Assembly: GCA_028287235.1 (NCBI GenBank)
Contig: JAQBQB010000014.1
Span: 1-64,000 of the forward strand
DNA from: Gemmatimonadota bacterium
Lineage (GTDB): Bacteria; Gemmatimonadota; Gemmatimonadetes; Gemmatimonadales; Gemmatimonadaceae
Length of the DNA: 64,000 nt
Direction of reading: 5' to 3'
Position numbers and translations under genes: made by a program. The notes beneath the pieces are model-generated. The model was not told the DNA's origin. It searched no databases and saw nothing but the letters and a program-made list of their open reading frames with translations. The stretch's first letter is position 1. Every line of letters begins with the position of its first letter. Below, one piece after another: positions 1 to 8,298 of the stretch.

Positions 1-278
1 CGTTCGTCCCAGCGCTGGCGGTACCTCTCGAGCCACATCATCTCTTTCTCCAATCGGCGCCGGCCCAGCTGGCACGTCCGCACGCGCCCGATCTTCTTCG
101 TGGTGACGAGCCCCGCCTGCTCCAGAACGCCGACGTGCTTCTTCATGCCCGTGAGCGTCATGTCGAACGTCTCGGCAAGGTCCGTGATCGACGCGTCGGC
201 TCGTCCGAGCTGCTCCAGAACGCCACGCCGCGTGGCGTCCGAGAGCGCGGCGAACGAAGCATCAAGTCGGGTCGTCAT
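1..278 (-). CDS. ArsR-family winged-helix repressor, C-terminus beyond the left edge
   Basis: The reverse strand reads open from an ATG at 278 to the window edge, giving 92 codons. The translation begins MTTRLDASFAALSDATRRGV, the usual ArsR opening, then a winged helix with recognition helix around TGMKKHVGVLEQAGLV and a wing ending KKIGRVRTCQL. There is no cysteine pair typical of metal sensors, so it looks like the autoregulatory subgroup paired with SRPBCC/AHSA1 proteins; the expected partner would lie left of the window. The start codon abuts a perfect palindrome (279-302), which implies autorepression. The family call is firm; ligand and targets are unknown. Confidence 0.88.
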   Translation of the reverse strand, partial: MTTRLDASFAALSDATRRGVLEQLGRADASITDLAETFDMTLTGMKKHVGVLEQAGLVTTKKIGRVRTCQLGRRRLEKEMMWLERYRQRWDE

Positions 279-302
279 ATACTGAACCATATGGTTCAGT
301 AT
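279..302. promoter_or_regulatory. Perfect 24-bp palindrome, probable ArsR operator
   Basis: The half-site ATACTGAACCAT is followed directly by its exact reverse complement, with no spacer. The palindrome starts at the base next to the ArsR start codon and lies 133 bp before the divergent YdeI-like gene. Its central 12 bp, AACCATATGGTT, recurs in the operator of the second ArsR gene at 44384-44401. The sequence is seen directly; operator function is inferred. Confidence 0.7.
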
Positions 303-435
303 TTAACGCCAGCGTTCACGGCCAGCAAGGGGTGGCCGCGAAGCACGATGCGTCCTACGATCTCGGCAGAGCGCGCGCATCCGTGGGCGGTCAGACCCCT
401 CGTCGCACTGGGCCCGTCTTCGATAGCTTTCCATC

Positions 436-1023
436 ATGACCAACCCCAAACCCGCCGAGCTGGCCGTGCGCCTGTTCAAGGATGACGCGGCATGGGAAAC
501 GTGGCTCGCCAAGCAGCACGCCAAGTCCGCCGGCCTGTGGTTGCGCATCGCCAAGGCAGCGTCGAACGTCAAATCGGTGTCCTACGCCGAGGCGCTCGAC
601 GTCGCGCTCTGCTACGGCTGGATCGACGGGCAAAAGAAGGCGTTCGACGACGCGACCTGGCTCCAGAAGTTCACGCCGCGCGGCAAGCGGAGCATCTGGT
701 CGAAGATCAACCGCGAGAAAGTGCAGCGTCTCGTTGAGAGCGGCCGCATGCAGTCACCCGGCCTCGAGGCCGTGGGCCGCGCGAAGGCGAACGGTCAGTG
801 GGACTCCGCGTACGACTCGCATCGAACCGCCGGCGTGCCGGACGACCTTCAGCTCGCGCTCGACGCACACCCGAAAGCGAAGGCGTTTTTCGCGACCCTG
901 AACAGCGCGAACCGATACGCCATCCTGTTCCGGATCCAGACGGTGAAAAGAGCCGAGACACGCGCGAAGAAAATCGAGCAGTTCGTCGGCATGTTGGAGC
1001 GGCACGAGGTGATCCACCCGTAG
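436..1023 (+). CDS. YdeI/OmpD-associated family protein
   Basis: A 195-residue soluble protein with the family hallmarks: an N-terminal block with GLWLRIAK, then SYAEALDVALCYGWIDGQKK (about residues 49-68), then FTPRGKRSIWSKINREKV, and a C-terminal alpha-helical OmdA-like domain ending near EVIHP. Members are widespread bacterial proteins of unclear biochemical function, some annotated as bacteriocin-protection or OmpD-associated. No signal peptide is seen, so it is cytoplasmic. No clear Shine-Dalgarno precedes the ATG. It is divergent from the ArsR gene and might share its operator, although 133 bp separate them. Confidence 0.85.
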   Translation: MTNPKPAELAVRLFKDDAAWETWLAKQHAKSAGLWLRIAKAASNVKSVSYAEALDVALCYGWIDGQKKAFDDATWLQKFTPRGKRSIWSKINREKVQRLVESGRMQSPGLEAVGRAKANGQWDSAYDSHRTAGVPDDLQLALDAHPKAKAFFATLNSANRYAILFRIQTVKRAETRAKKIEQFVGMLERHEVIHP

Positions 1024-1100
1024 CACGGCTCGCCGGCCGGTCGAGGCCTTCTGGCCTGCTATCTGCGAGGCTCGGCGGACTCTTGAGCGGAGTCGTCGAC

Positions 1101-2276
1101 GTGCCGGCAAGAAAGCGGGGCCAGCGCCATCTTGGCGAGCAGGGAGACGGCGACCTCTCCGTCGCTCGTGCCGCGGGCAGCTATCTCTTCGACACGCGTG
1201 GTAAGCGCTACGTCGATTTCGTGATGGGCTGGTGCGTCGGCAACTTCGGATGGGGCGATGCGGAGCTCGAGCGACGCATCGAGCGCTTCCGCGGCCCCGA
1301 CTACGTGTATCCGGACTACCGCTATCGCCCCTGGGAGGAGCTCGCCACGCTCCTCGCGCGACTTGCTCCGGGCGACCTGACCAAGTGCTTTCGCGCGACC
1401 GGCGGATCGGAGGCGGTGGAGCTCGCGATCCAGGCGGCGATGCTGCACACGAAGCGCCACGCATTCGTGTCGCTCGAGGACAGTTATCACGGGAACACGT
1501 TCGGCGCGATGAGTGTCGCCGGCTCGGAGTATCGCGAGAAGTTTCCGCGTCTCCTTCCAAACTGCCACAAGATCAGGCTGCCGTTGGACGAGGATGCGCT
1601 CGACCGCATCGAGACGCGGCTCGAGCGGCGGGACGTCGCGGCGTTCATCATGGAGCCGGTGAGCATCAACCTCGGCGTCTGCGTACCGCAGCCCGGGTTC
1701 ATGGAAGGGCTTCGGGCACTGTGCACGCGCTATCGCACTCTGCTCATTCTCGATGAAGTGGCCTGCGGCTTCGGCCGCACGGGTAGAATTTTCGCGACGG
1801 AGCACTTCGACATCGAGCCTGACATCATGTGCGTCGCCAAGGCGATTTCCGGCGGCGTGGCCGGCATGGGCGCCATGCTTGCAACGGCCGCGGTCGGGGA
1901 GACGATGGAGGCGAAGGGAGAGTTCTACTCGACCTACGGATGGCATCCGCGGAGTACGGACGTGGCGATCGCCAGCATACGGCGCATCATGCGCGACAAA
2001 CGAAAGCTGCTGGCCCAGGTCGCCGCGACCAGCGACTACTTCCGGGAGCGCATCGGCGGGATCGAGTTCGGATCGAAGCTGACCCTCAACATGCTCGGCC
2101 TCGCGATCGGTCTGCACTTCGAGGAGGACGAGTATGGGGACGCCCTGGCCGACCGTTGCCGCAGCAACGGTCTTCTAGTAGCGAGTCAGTCGAGCGATGT
2201 GCTACTCTTGCCGGCGCTCAACATCGATCGTCGGACGGCGTCACGAGGGCTGGACATCCTCGAGCAGTCAGTCTGA
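1101..2276 (+). CDS. Class III (PLP fold-type I) aminotransferase
   Basis: A 391-residue PLP enzyme. Visible motifs are ATGGSEAVELAIQ for the phosphate cup (about 99-111), SYHGNTFGAMS (128-138), LILDEVACGFGRTG with the cofactor aspartate D218, and DIMCVAKAISGG with the Schiff-base lysine K247. Class III members transfer amino groups from omega-amino acids or related amines; substrate cannot be told from sequence. I chose GTG at 1101 because GGAG lies 8 bp upstream; an in-frame TTG at 1083 is the alternative. The N-terminus is shorter than in typical 420-450-residue members, so the extreme 5' end may be eroded. The neighbours do not suggest a pathway. Confidence 0.85.
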   Translation: MPARKRGQRHLGEQGDGDLSVARAAGSYLFDTRGKRYVDFVMGWCVGNFGWGDAELERRIERFRGPDYVYPDYRYRPWEELATLLARLAPGDLTKCFRATGGSEAVELAIQAAMLHTKRHAFVSLEDSYHGNTFGAMSVAGSEYREKFPRLLPNCHKIRLPLDEDALDRIETRLERRDVAAFIMEPVSINLGVCVPQPGFMEGLRALCTRYRTLLILDEVACGFGRTGRIFATEHFDIEPDIMCVAKAISGGVAGMGAMLATAAVGETMEAKGEFYSTYGWHPRSTDVAIASIRRIMRDKRKLLAQVAATSDYFRERIGGIEFGSKLTLNMLGLAIGLHFEEDEYGDALADRCRSNGLLVASQSSDVLLLPALNIDRRTASRGLDILEQSV

Positions 2277-2323
2277 CCTGCATCGCGACCCGTTGTCGAA
2301 CGAACACTGCACCTGACCGACAC

Positions 2324-2827
2324 ATGCCTATCACGACCATCCCAGGTGCGCGGCCCAGGAAGGTGCCGAGCCAGTGTCAGCGGCCAAGCGGCTGGCGCGG
2401 GAAGTTCGTTCTCTGGTCGATGAATCGACGGCATTCCAAGTTGACCGACTGGGGCCTTCAACATCTGTCGATTCGGCGGGACGAGACCATTCTCGATGTC
2501 GGATGCGGCGGCGGACGAACGGTGGCCAAGCTCGCTGACCTCGCACCGAACGGTCGCATCTATGGAATCGACTACGCCCCGGCGAGCGTCGCTGCCGCGC
2601 GGCACCTCAATCGGAAGCTCGTCGCTTCCGGACGCGTGACGATTCCGGAAGCATCGGTGTCGGCGTTACCATTCTCAGATGACACGTTCGATGTCGTCAC
2701 TGCAATCGAGACACACTTTTGGTGGCAGGATCTGAGCGGCGGAATGCGAGGAAGATGCGGGCCGAGGATGGATCTGTGTGCTCGGTACGAAGTCACGCTG
2801 AAGCCAACATGTCGACCGACGCATTGA
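2324..2827 (+). pseudogene. SAM-dependent methyltransferase, 3'-truncated
   Basis: The first ~130 residues are a normal class I methyltransferase: GKFVLWSMNRRHSKLTDWGL, then motif I ETILDVGCGGGRTVAKLA, an acidic residue ending beta2 (YGIDYAP), and VSALPFSDDTFDVVTAIETH leading to FWWQDLSGGMR. After that point (about 2745) the expected segment, roughly a reductase-like VLKPGG strand and the rest of the Rossmann sheet, is missing and the frame runs through unrelated residues to a stop at 2827. The stop lies inside the start of the next gene. This looks like a deletion that joined the methyltransferase to an acetyltransferase gene. I infer that it is non-functional. Confidence 0.75.
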
Positions 2828-3294
2828 TGGAAGGCCGGGACGTGCGACTCCGCAACATCGAGCTCAACGACCTCCCCATCTTCTACGAGCAACAACTCGA
2901 CGCCGACGCTACGCGTATGGCAGCCTTCCCCTCGCGCGATCGCGCAGCCTTCGACGCGCATTGGGCGACGAACATCCTCGGCAACCCGGCGGCGATCAAT
3001 CAGACAATCGTCGTCGACGGCCAGGTCGCGGGCAACATTGGGAGCTGGTCCCAGGACGGTGTCCGCCTCGTCGGCTATTGGATCGGCAAGGAGCATTGGG
3101 GCAAGGGTGTCGCGACCCGGGCGCTCGCCGCTTTCCTGCACCTCGTGACCGAGCGTCCCCTCCACGCGCACGTGGCCAAGCATAACGTCGGCTCGATCCG
3201 CGTTCTGGAGAAGTGCGGCTTCAGCCTCGAGCGCGAGGAGAGCGGGGAGGTCTCCGGCGAAGACGTCGCCGAGCTCGTGCTCGTCCTGCGCTGA
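2809..3294 (+). CDS. GNAT N-acetyltransferase, RimJ/RimL-like
   Basis: A 161-residue protein starting MSTDALMEGRDVRLRNIELN. The acetyl-CoA-binding segment reads GYWIGKEHWGKGVATRAL (motif A, Q/RxxGxG/A variant GKGVA), followed by HAHVAKHNVGSIRVLEKCGF (motif B), the arrangement used by enzymes that acetylate protein alpha-amines or small amines. The start is uncertain: ATG 2809 gives the full first strand, ATG 2827 is also possible, and neither has a good ribosome-binding site because the 5' flank is methyltransferase debris. The gene itself looks intact. The likely substrate is unknown. Confidence 0.82.
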   Translation: MSTDALMEGRDVRLRNIELNDLPIFYEQQLDADATRMAAFPSRDRAAFDAHWATNILGNPAAINQTIVVDGQVAGNIGSWSQDGVRLVGYWIGKEHWGKGVATRALAAFLHLVTERPLHAHVAKHNVGSIRVLEKCGFSLEREESGEVSGEDVAELVLVLR

Positions 3295-3413
3295 GGCCTC
3301 TGGCCGCAGACGGGAGCCGGCTTGCGAAGGAAGATCAACCTTCATTTCGACTGATCTCGGAGACGACGCGGCACTCGAATGCCGCGCGCGCACCGTCCGG
3401 AAACCACCGCAGC

Positions 3414-3551
3414 TCACCCGAGGATCGTTTCGTGGCGCGGAGTTGGCGCGGGCGTCACGAACAGCTCGCCGTCCACGAGCTCGTACTTGTTGCCGTCGTC
3501 GGGCAAGCTGTGGAGCTCCTCGAGCGTCCACCGTTTGGTCCGCGTCGCCAT
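3414..3551 (-). pseudogene. Uma2-family (DUF820) endonuclease, N-terminal fragment
   Basis: On the minus strand an ATG at 3551, preceded by GGAGAG, encodes 45 residues including TKRWTLEELHSLPDDGNKYE, LVDGELFVTP and PRHETILG before a stop. This is the diagnostic start of Uma2-type PD-(D/E)XK proteins, which normally run 180-200 residues; the catalytic Asp and Glu/Lys residues would lie in the missing part. No continuation is seen in any frame downstream. It is a truncated remnant. The 272 bp on its other side (3552-3823) contain nothing I can identify. Confidence 0.65.
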
Positions 3552-3823
3552 GTGCATTCAGCCGCTCTCCTCTCGGGACCATGGTCGCGCATGTGGCGAG
3601 GATGCACACGCGCGCCGCGGCGTGCGCAACCGCATGAGCGCCGACCGTAGCCGCTTGCCGCACCCTCACGCTACGCTCGGCGACCGCGCCGAGTCAATGC
3701 GGGCCCGGACCCGCTGCGAGACTGATCGCGCGTCGATCGAGGCGGACCGCACGAGCTGGCGCACCAATCAGATTCTGTGCAAACTGTCGCGAGACCAACG
3801 CAAGCCCTCGCTCCGCCGAAGCT

Positions 3824-4246
3824 ATGACGTCGATTGACCAGCCCCAGGATGCGCCGCGGGCATTTCAAGCCGCGTGGAACGCGCACGATATGACGGCCTT
3901 TGCGAGTCTTTTCCACAGCGATGCGACTTTCGTCAACCGGTTCGCCCACTACGTGCGCGGTGTGGAGGCGATTGTCTCCCTACACCAACCCGTCCATGAA
4001 ACGATCTATCGGGATTCCACGCTCGAGAACGAGCTGATCGACATCACGGCCATCGGCGAGGACGCGATGATCGTTCATTTCTGGAGCCGCCTTCGCGTCG
4101 GTCCCGCTCACCCGGCGGGCGCGCACGACGTCGATACGCTGATCTTGGCGGTGATCACGCGGCGCGAAGGCGTTTGGCGAATTCAGGCGCTCGAAAATGT
4201 CACGTTGACGAATCCTCGAACGGGAGAAGCTGTTCTGCGGCGTTGA
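3824..4246 (+). CDS. SgcJ/EcaC-type SnoaL-like (NTF2-fold) protein
   Basis: A 140-residue single-domain protein with the NTF2-like layout: an N-terminal helix AFQAAWNAHDMTAFASLFHS, the DATFVNRFAHYVRGVEAI strand-helix unit, and curved-sheet strands ending EGVWRIQALENVTL. This pattern matches the SgcJ/EcaC subgroup, often labelled oxidoreductase without proof of activity. There is no signal peptide. It stands alone, with decayed DNA before it and a small lipoprotein gene after it. Function is unknown; a small-molecule-binding or isomerase/cyclase role would be typical of the fold. Confidence 0.8.
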   Translation: MTSIDQPQDAPRAFQAAWNAHDMTAFASLFHSDATFVNRFAHYVRGVEAIVSLHQPVHETIYRDSTLENELIDITAIGEDAMIVHFWSRLRVGPAHPAGAHDVDTLILAVITRREGVWRIQALENVTLTNPRTGEAVLRR

Positions 4247-4344
4247 GGCCGCCGCGCTCCGGCCACACGGTAGTGGGCCAGTCTGATCGTGACAAATGAT
4301 GCGCGCGACTGGACCGTATCGTGGAACGCCGTACATTCACCGGT

Positions 4345-4557
4345 ATGCGTTCCATCTTGATTGGCGCCGCGTGCGCTGCTGGTGTTCTTGGCTGTCACGG
4401 TCAGCGGTCGGCTCCCACGTCGGCGCCGTTGACAGCAGCATCGCGTTTTGCCTTCGCGGATAGCGCGTTGCACGTCAGGCTCTGCGAGCCTACGAAGGCC
4501 AACGAAGATTGGCGCAAGGTGTGTGTGCCAAAGGATCAGTCGGTCCGGGTTCCGTAA
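4345..4557 (+). CDS. Small putative lipoprotein, 70 aa
   Basis: From ATG 4345 the protein begins MRSILIGAACAAGVLGCHGQ, a short type II signal peptide with a plausible lipobox (VLGC), followed by about 53 residues ending KANEDWRKVCVPKDQSVRVP. Two further cysteines (CEP, VCV) could form a disulfide. It is unrecognised. A GTG at 4321 in the same frame is less likely because it adds charged residues before the signal. Its last 49 bp overlap the next candidate gene in another frame. Confidence 0.55.
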   Translation: MRSILIGAACAAGVLGCHGQRSAPTSAPLTAASRFAFADSALHVRLCEPTKANEDWRKVCVPKDQSVRVP

Positions 4558-4835
4558 CCACGCCGAAGAAGAGGCCCGCCAAGCTCAGACCCGGCGTTGC
4601 CGAGACGGCGTTCCGGGTCTTTCAGGAAGCGATAGGGAAGCGTGGACGGAAAGGCGGCAAGAAGGGCGGTGCCGCTCGGAAGGCCAAGACGACCAGCGAC
4701 CAGCGAGCGAAGGGCGCGACTACTGCCGCCCTCGCCCGTTGGGAAATGAAAAAAGACTGTGCATTGCGACGTCGCCCCGCCAGCGTAAGATGCAGTGTCC
4801 GCGGCGCCCACCCATGCCGCGCCCCCACATCGTGA
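4509..4835 (+). CDS. Small basic protein with KGG-repeat motif, possibly eroded
   Basis: The frame encodes a lysine/arginine-rich protein whose core reads VFQEAIGKRGRKGGKKGGAA, then RKAKTTSDQRAKGATTAALA and RWE. I recall similar short basic proteins with the pattern KGGxARAxxLTPEERxxxAxxAAxARW, ending soon after ARW. Here the frame continues 28 more residues after RWE without similarity, suggesting the original stop was lost. The start is unclear (TTG 4509 or GTG 4521) and overlaps the lipoprotein gene. A nucleic-acid-binding role is only a guess from charge. Confidence 0.4.
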   Translation: MAQGVCAKGSVGPGSVTTPKKRPAKLRPGVAETAFRVFQEAIGKRGRKGGKKGGAARKAKTTSDQRAKGATTAALARWEMKKDCALRRRPASVRCSVRGAHPCRAPTS

Positions 4836-4842
4836 GGACATC

Positions 4843-5751
4843 ATGCCGCATCGACCGCATGTCTCGCTGTTGACGCTCATCGCTCTCACCGCCCTCGCTC
4901 TCGCGGTCCCGCCCGCGGTTCCCGCCCAAGCACCCGTAGCGATCCCCAACTCGCCCGCCGGCACACTGCTGACGCAGTGGCTCGACGTATTCAACCGCGC
5001 CGACAGCGCGGGTCTCGACGCGTTCTCCAAGGCGCACAACCCCAAGGTCAACGCTCCGACGCAGCTACGACTGGCGCGTGCGTCGGGCGGCCTCGATGTG
5101 GTGCGCATCATCAGCGCTGAGCCGTCGCGCGTCACCTTTGCGGCGCGTGCCAAAACAGGCGGCGCCGGGCTGCGTGGAAGCATCGAGTTGATGGACGGAG
5201 ATCCGTCACAGATCAAGAACTTCGGGATTCAGTCGGTCCCGCCGGGCGCGCCGCTGGAAGGGTGCAAGACGTACGCGATGCCGGCCACTCTGGGCACCTC
5301 GCCCGCCGATGTCGCCTCTGAGGAGGCCATCGTCGCCGCGCTGTACGCGGCGATTTCGGGGCCCGCGTGTCAGCATCGCGACTGGGATCGCTTTCGCGGC
5401 CTCTTCGCGCCGGGTGGGCGCCTCATCCCCAAGGTCGCGACAGGCGACGGAACGTTCGGCATCCGCGCCGAGACGCCCGACGAATACGCTGCGTCGGTAC
5501 AGGGCAGCATGGAGGAGTTCGGTTTCTCCGAGAAAGAGGTGTCGCACGTCGGCGAATCGTTCAACGGCGTCGTCCATCGGTTCAGCACGTACGAATCACG
5601 CCGCGCCGCGAGCGACCCGACACCATTCGCGCGCGGGATCAACAGCATTCAGCTGCTGAACGACGGCAAGCGCTGGTGGGTGGTGACGGTGTATTGGGCG
5701 GGCGAGCGACCGGATGCACCGATTCCGGATATCTACCTCAAGCGCCCCTGA
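4843..5751 (+). CDS. Secreted two-domain protein with SnoaL-like C-terminus
   Basis: A 302-residue protein with a cleavable signal peptide (HVSLLTLIALTALALAVPPA, likely cut after PAQA). Residues ~35-125 start IPNSPAGTLLTQWLDVFNRA, a helper domain I recall in front of periplasmic peptidases and beta-lactamase-like proteins. Residues ~165-300 form an NTF2-like domain (AALYAAISGPACQHRDWDRF ... KRWWVVTVYWAGERPD). Two cysteines (GCKTY, PACQH) may pair in the periplasm. The start ATG 4843 is set by GAGG 5 bp upstream. It is probably a non-enzymatic binding protein or a member of an unnamed exported SnoaL family; no partner is adjacent. Confidence 0.75.
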   Translation: MPHRPHVSLLTLIALTALALAVPPAVPAQAPVAIPNSPAGTLLTQWLDVFNRADSAGLDAFSKAHNPKVNAPTQLRLARASGGLDVVRIISAEPSRVTFAARAKTGGAGLRGSIELMDGDPSQIKNFGIQSVPPGAPLEGCKTYAMPATLGTSPADVASEEAIVAALYAAISGPACQHRDWDRFRGLFAPGGRLIPKVATGDGTFGIRAETPDEYAASVQGSMEEFGFSEKEVSHVGESFNGVVHRFSTYESRRAASDPTPFARGINSIQLLNDGKRWWVVTVYWAGERPDAPIPDIYLKRP

Positions 5752-5894
5752 CATGTTCGACCGCTACGTCGAGACGTGATGCAACCGATACGTCGGGCAC
5801 GTCCATGCAGTGTAGCTATGGCGTCATGCGTGCAACGCAGCTCTTTCATTATCGCTCGGCGATTCCCCTTGGTATTCGGTCCGGAGGTATCACG

Positions 5895-6686
5895 ATGGGC
5901 AAATCTCGACGTAAACGAGCGGCACGTGCCGCAGCACACTCGACCCCCACTTCCCGAGCGTCGCTCGCAGTCCGCACCCGCGCGTTCATCATGGGACTCC
6001 TGCCCGTGATAGCAATCTTCCTCGGCACCCGCCAGCTACTCGCCGAGGCCTTCCGGATTCCAAGCGGCAGCATGGAGCCGACCCTGCTCGTCGGAGACTG
6101 GCTCTTCGTCAACAAGCTTCGTTTCGGGCCGCACATCCCGTTCACGAGCCACTCTCTACCGGGGTACGCCAGCCCCAAGCGTGGCGACGTCACCGTCTTC
6201 ATCTCGCCGCCGCAGGACGAGACGATTCGGATGTCTCCCGACCAAGTCACGCCGACGTTGGTGAAGCGCATCGTCGGAGTCGCCGGCGACACGCTCCTCA
6301 TGCATCACGGGCAGCTAGCGGTCAACGGCGTGGTCGTCCCATCACCAAACTCGTTCGTTCTTCCGGATGCCGTCGCCGACACGCCGCAGGCGATCTTCAC
6401 GTGGCAGCATCAGATCGAGATCCGTGGCTCGAGGTTCGGACCACCGGTACCAGCTCCCAGCCTTCACGAATGGGGGCCGGTCGTCGTGCCCACCGGTACG
6501 TTCTTCATGGTGGGCGACAATCGAGACGATTCCGTCGACAGCCGGTATTACGGACCCGTTCCGCGTGCGAACCTTCGCGGCACGCCGATGTTCGTCTACT
6601 ACTCGTACGATCCCGAGCGAGGCGTCGACTACTTTCGTGCGGTGACCGCCATCCGGTGGCGCCGTTTAGGCGATTGGATTCGCTGA
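5895..6686 (+). CDS. lepB: Signal peptidase I
   Basis: A 263-residue type I signal peptidase that removes Sec/Tat signal peptides at the outer face of the cytoplasmic membrane. A basic N-terminus (KSRRKRAAR) precedes one transmembrane helix (FIMGLLPVIAIFLGTRQLLA, 31-50). Box B reads FRIPSGSMEPTL with nucleophile Ser59; box D reads TLVKRIVGVAGD with general-base Lys124; box E is VGDNRDDSVDSRYYG (207-220). All catalytic elements are intact. GGAGG at 5883-5887 supports ATG 5895. The extra segment between boxes B and D is modest. It stands alone, not next to a ribonuclease or GTPase gene as in many genomes. Confidence 0.95.
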   Translation: MGKSRRKRAARAAAHSTPTSRASLAVRTRAFIMGLLPVIAIFLGTRQLLAEAFRIPSGSMEPTLLVGDWLFVNKLRFGPHIPFTSHSLPGYASPKRGDVTVFISPPQDETIRMSPDQVTPTLVKRIVGVAGDTLLMHHGQLAVNGVVVPSPNSFVLPDAVADTPQAIFTWQHQIEIRGSRFGPPVPAPSLHEWGPVVVPTGTFFMVGDNRDDSVDSRYYGPVPRANLRGTPMFVYYSYDPERGVDYFRAVTAIRWRRLGDWIR

Positions 6687-6750
6687 ACGCACGGCTCATG
6701 GCCCGAGCCGGTGTGCCGGAAACAACCGTATCGTTCCGCGACAGGGGTAT

Positions 6751-6771
6751 ACCGAACCGCGGCAGTTCGGT
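6751..6771. terminator. Stem-loop between convergent genes
   Basis: ACCGAAC and GTTCGGT form a perfect 7-bp stem with a 7-base loop, midway between the convergent signal peptidase and FAD-monooxygenase genes. No T-run follows on either strand, so it may act only as a weak or factor-assisted bidirectional terminator. Confidence 0.4.
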
Positions 6772-6804
6772 GACACCTCGGCCCAACGTGATAATGCCCT
6801 AGCG

Positions 6805-8298
6805 CTACACAGGCCTCCCGAACCAAGTCGTCAGCGCTTCCGTTAGCCCCTGCACTGTGCCGTCGCCGACCCAAGCGACATAGCCGTCGGGGCGGATCAA
6901 CACCGCGGCGGGGGCAACGACTTCACCCAGCACAGGAAGTTCCCACTTGCCGGTGTATTCCGCGTCGACGTACTGAACGCGGTCCGACCAGCCGGCGATG
7001 TCGATGACGCTGGGCGCAACGAAGTTGAGCAGCACGGACTCCGCATTGTGTAGGAAACTGAACACGCGCCGCGGGCCGCTCGTCGTGACTACCTCGAGAT
7101 CGGGCATGCGACGGCCCAGCAGTGGATGCCCGTCGCCCAGTTCGTATCGAATGTCCAATCCGGACATCATTCCGGCGATGTGCTTGCGCGGCTCCTCCAT
7201 CGCGAGCAGGTCGCCCACGATGTCGCGCGCGGCCAACGTGCGATCGTCCTCACGATGCAACGCAACCTGCGCCATCGTGGCCTTGAGCACGCGCGCGCCA
7301 ACCGGGTGACGCTCGGCGTGATACGTGTCGAGCAAGCTGTCCGGTGAGGTGCCCTTGATCACCTGCGACAGCTTCCATCCGAGATTCACCGCATCCTGTA
7401 TACCGATGCCGAGTCCTTGCCCGCCGATCGGTGAGTGAACGTGCGCGGCGTCGCCGGCGAGCAACACGCGTCCGCTGCGGTATTGCGCTGCCTGCCGCGT
7501 CACGTCGGTGAATCTGGAGATCCAGGTTGGGCTGTGGACGCCGTAGTTGGTGCCGCACGCGGCGATGAGCAAAGTCTGGAGATCGTGCAGCGTCGGCTCG
7601 GTGGTCGCATTCGCGTTCGGTTCGGTGACCATCACACCAATAGGGCCGACATCCTTGAAAATGATTTCGCTGCCTTTGATCTCGTACTCCGATCTGCCGA
7701 ACGCATAGGTGCCCGCCGAGGAACGATGTACCCCGTACGGCGGCTTCTCCGTCATTTCGACTTCGGCGAGGATGTTGCTCGTCGTCGCGTCCGATCCCGG
7801 GAAGTCGATGCCCGCGGTCTTGCGTATCAGGCTGCGTCCACCGTCGCACCCAACGAGATATTGCGCGCCGAGTGATTCACCGTCAGCGAGTGCGACGTCG
7901 ACACCGGCCGCGTGTTGCACGAATCCCGTGATTTCGCGGTCATAGAAGATTGGTACCCCGAGCTCGGTGACCCAGTCGGCGAGGATGCGCTCGATGTGCT
8001 TCTGCCGTAACGCGAGGCCGTAGTTGTGACGGGTGGGGAAGTCACTGATGTCCAAACGGGTGACGGCGAAGCCCGTCACCTGCGCGGTCTGTCCCGCTGA
8101 GAGAAATCGGTCCGCGATGCCGCGCTGGTCGAGCACTTCGATGGTGCGCGAGGAAATCCCGAGTGCGCGCGCGCCGGAGAGTTCCTGATTGGGCCGGCGC
8201 TCGACGACGACAACGTCCACGCCCGCCAGCGCCAACTCTCCTGCGAGCATGAGCCCCGTCGGCCCGCCGCCCGCCACTACCACCGAATGATTGGTCAT
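6805..8298 (-). CDS. FAD-dependent aromatic hydroxylase, Rox (rifampicin monooxygenase)-like
   Basis: A 497-residue group A flavoprotein monooxygenase. It has the N-terminal dinucleotide fold VVVAGGGPTGLMLAGELALA (6-25), the second FAD motif around LVGCDGGRSLIRK, and GDAAHVHSPIGGQGLGIGIQ that binds the flavin pyrophosphate. The C-terminal thioredoxin-like domain ends VRPDG-type (LIRPDGYVAWVGD). From memory it follows the Streptomyces rifamycin monooxygenase almost block by block (GVHSPTWISRFTDVTRQAAQ, DTYHAERHPVGARVL, RYELGDGHPLLGRRMPDLEV). Rox enzymes hydroxylate the naphthyl ring of rifamycins using NADPH and oxygen. A substrate other than rifamycin is equally possible. It is a single gene, convergent with lepB. 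Confidence 0.88.
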   Translation of the reverse strand: MTNHSVVVAGGGPTGLMLAGELALAGVDVVVVERRPNQELSGARALGISSRTIEVLDQRGIADRFLSAGQTAQVTGFAVTRLDISDFPTRHNYGLALRQKHIERILADWVTELGVPIFYDREITGFVQHAAGVDVALADGESLGAQYLVGCDGGRSLIRKTAGIDFPGSDATTSNILAEVEMTEKPPYGVHRSSAGTYAFGRSEYEIKGSEIIFKDVGPIGVMVTEPNANATTEPTLHDLQTLLIAACGTNYGVHSPTWISRFTDVTRQAAQYRSGRVLLAGDAAHVHSPIGGQGLGIGIQDAVNLGWKLSQVIKGTSPDSLLDTYHAERHPVGARVLKATMAQVALHREDDRTLAARDIVGDLLAMEEPRKHIAGMMSGLDIRYELGDGHPLLGRRMPDLEVVTTSGPRRVFSFLHNAESVLLNFVAPSVIDIAGWSDRVQYVDAEYTGKWELPVLGEVVAPAAVLIRPDGYVAWVGDGTVQGLTEALTTWFGRPV

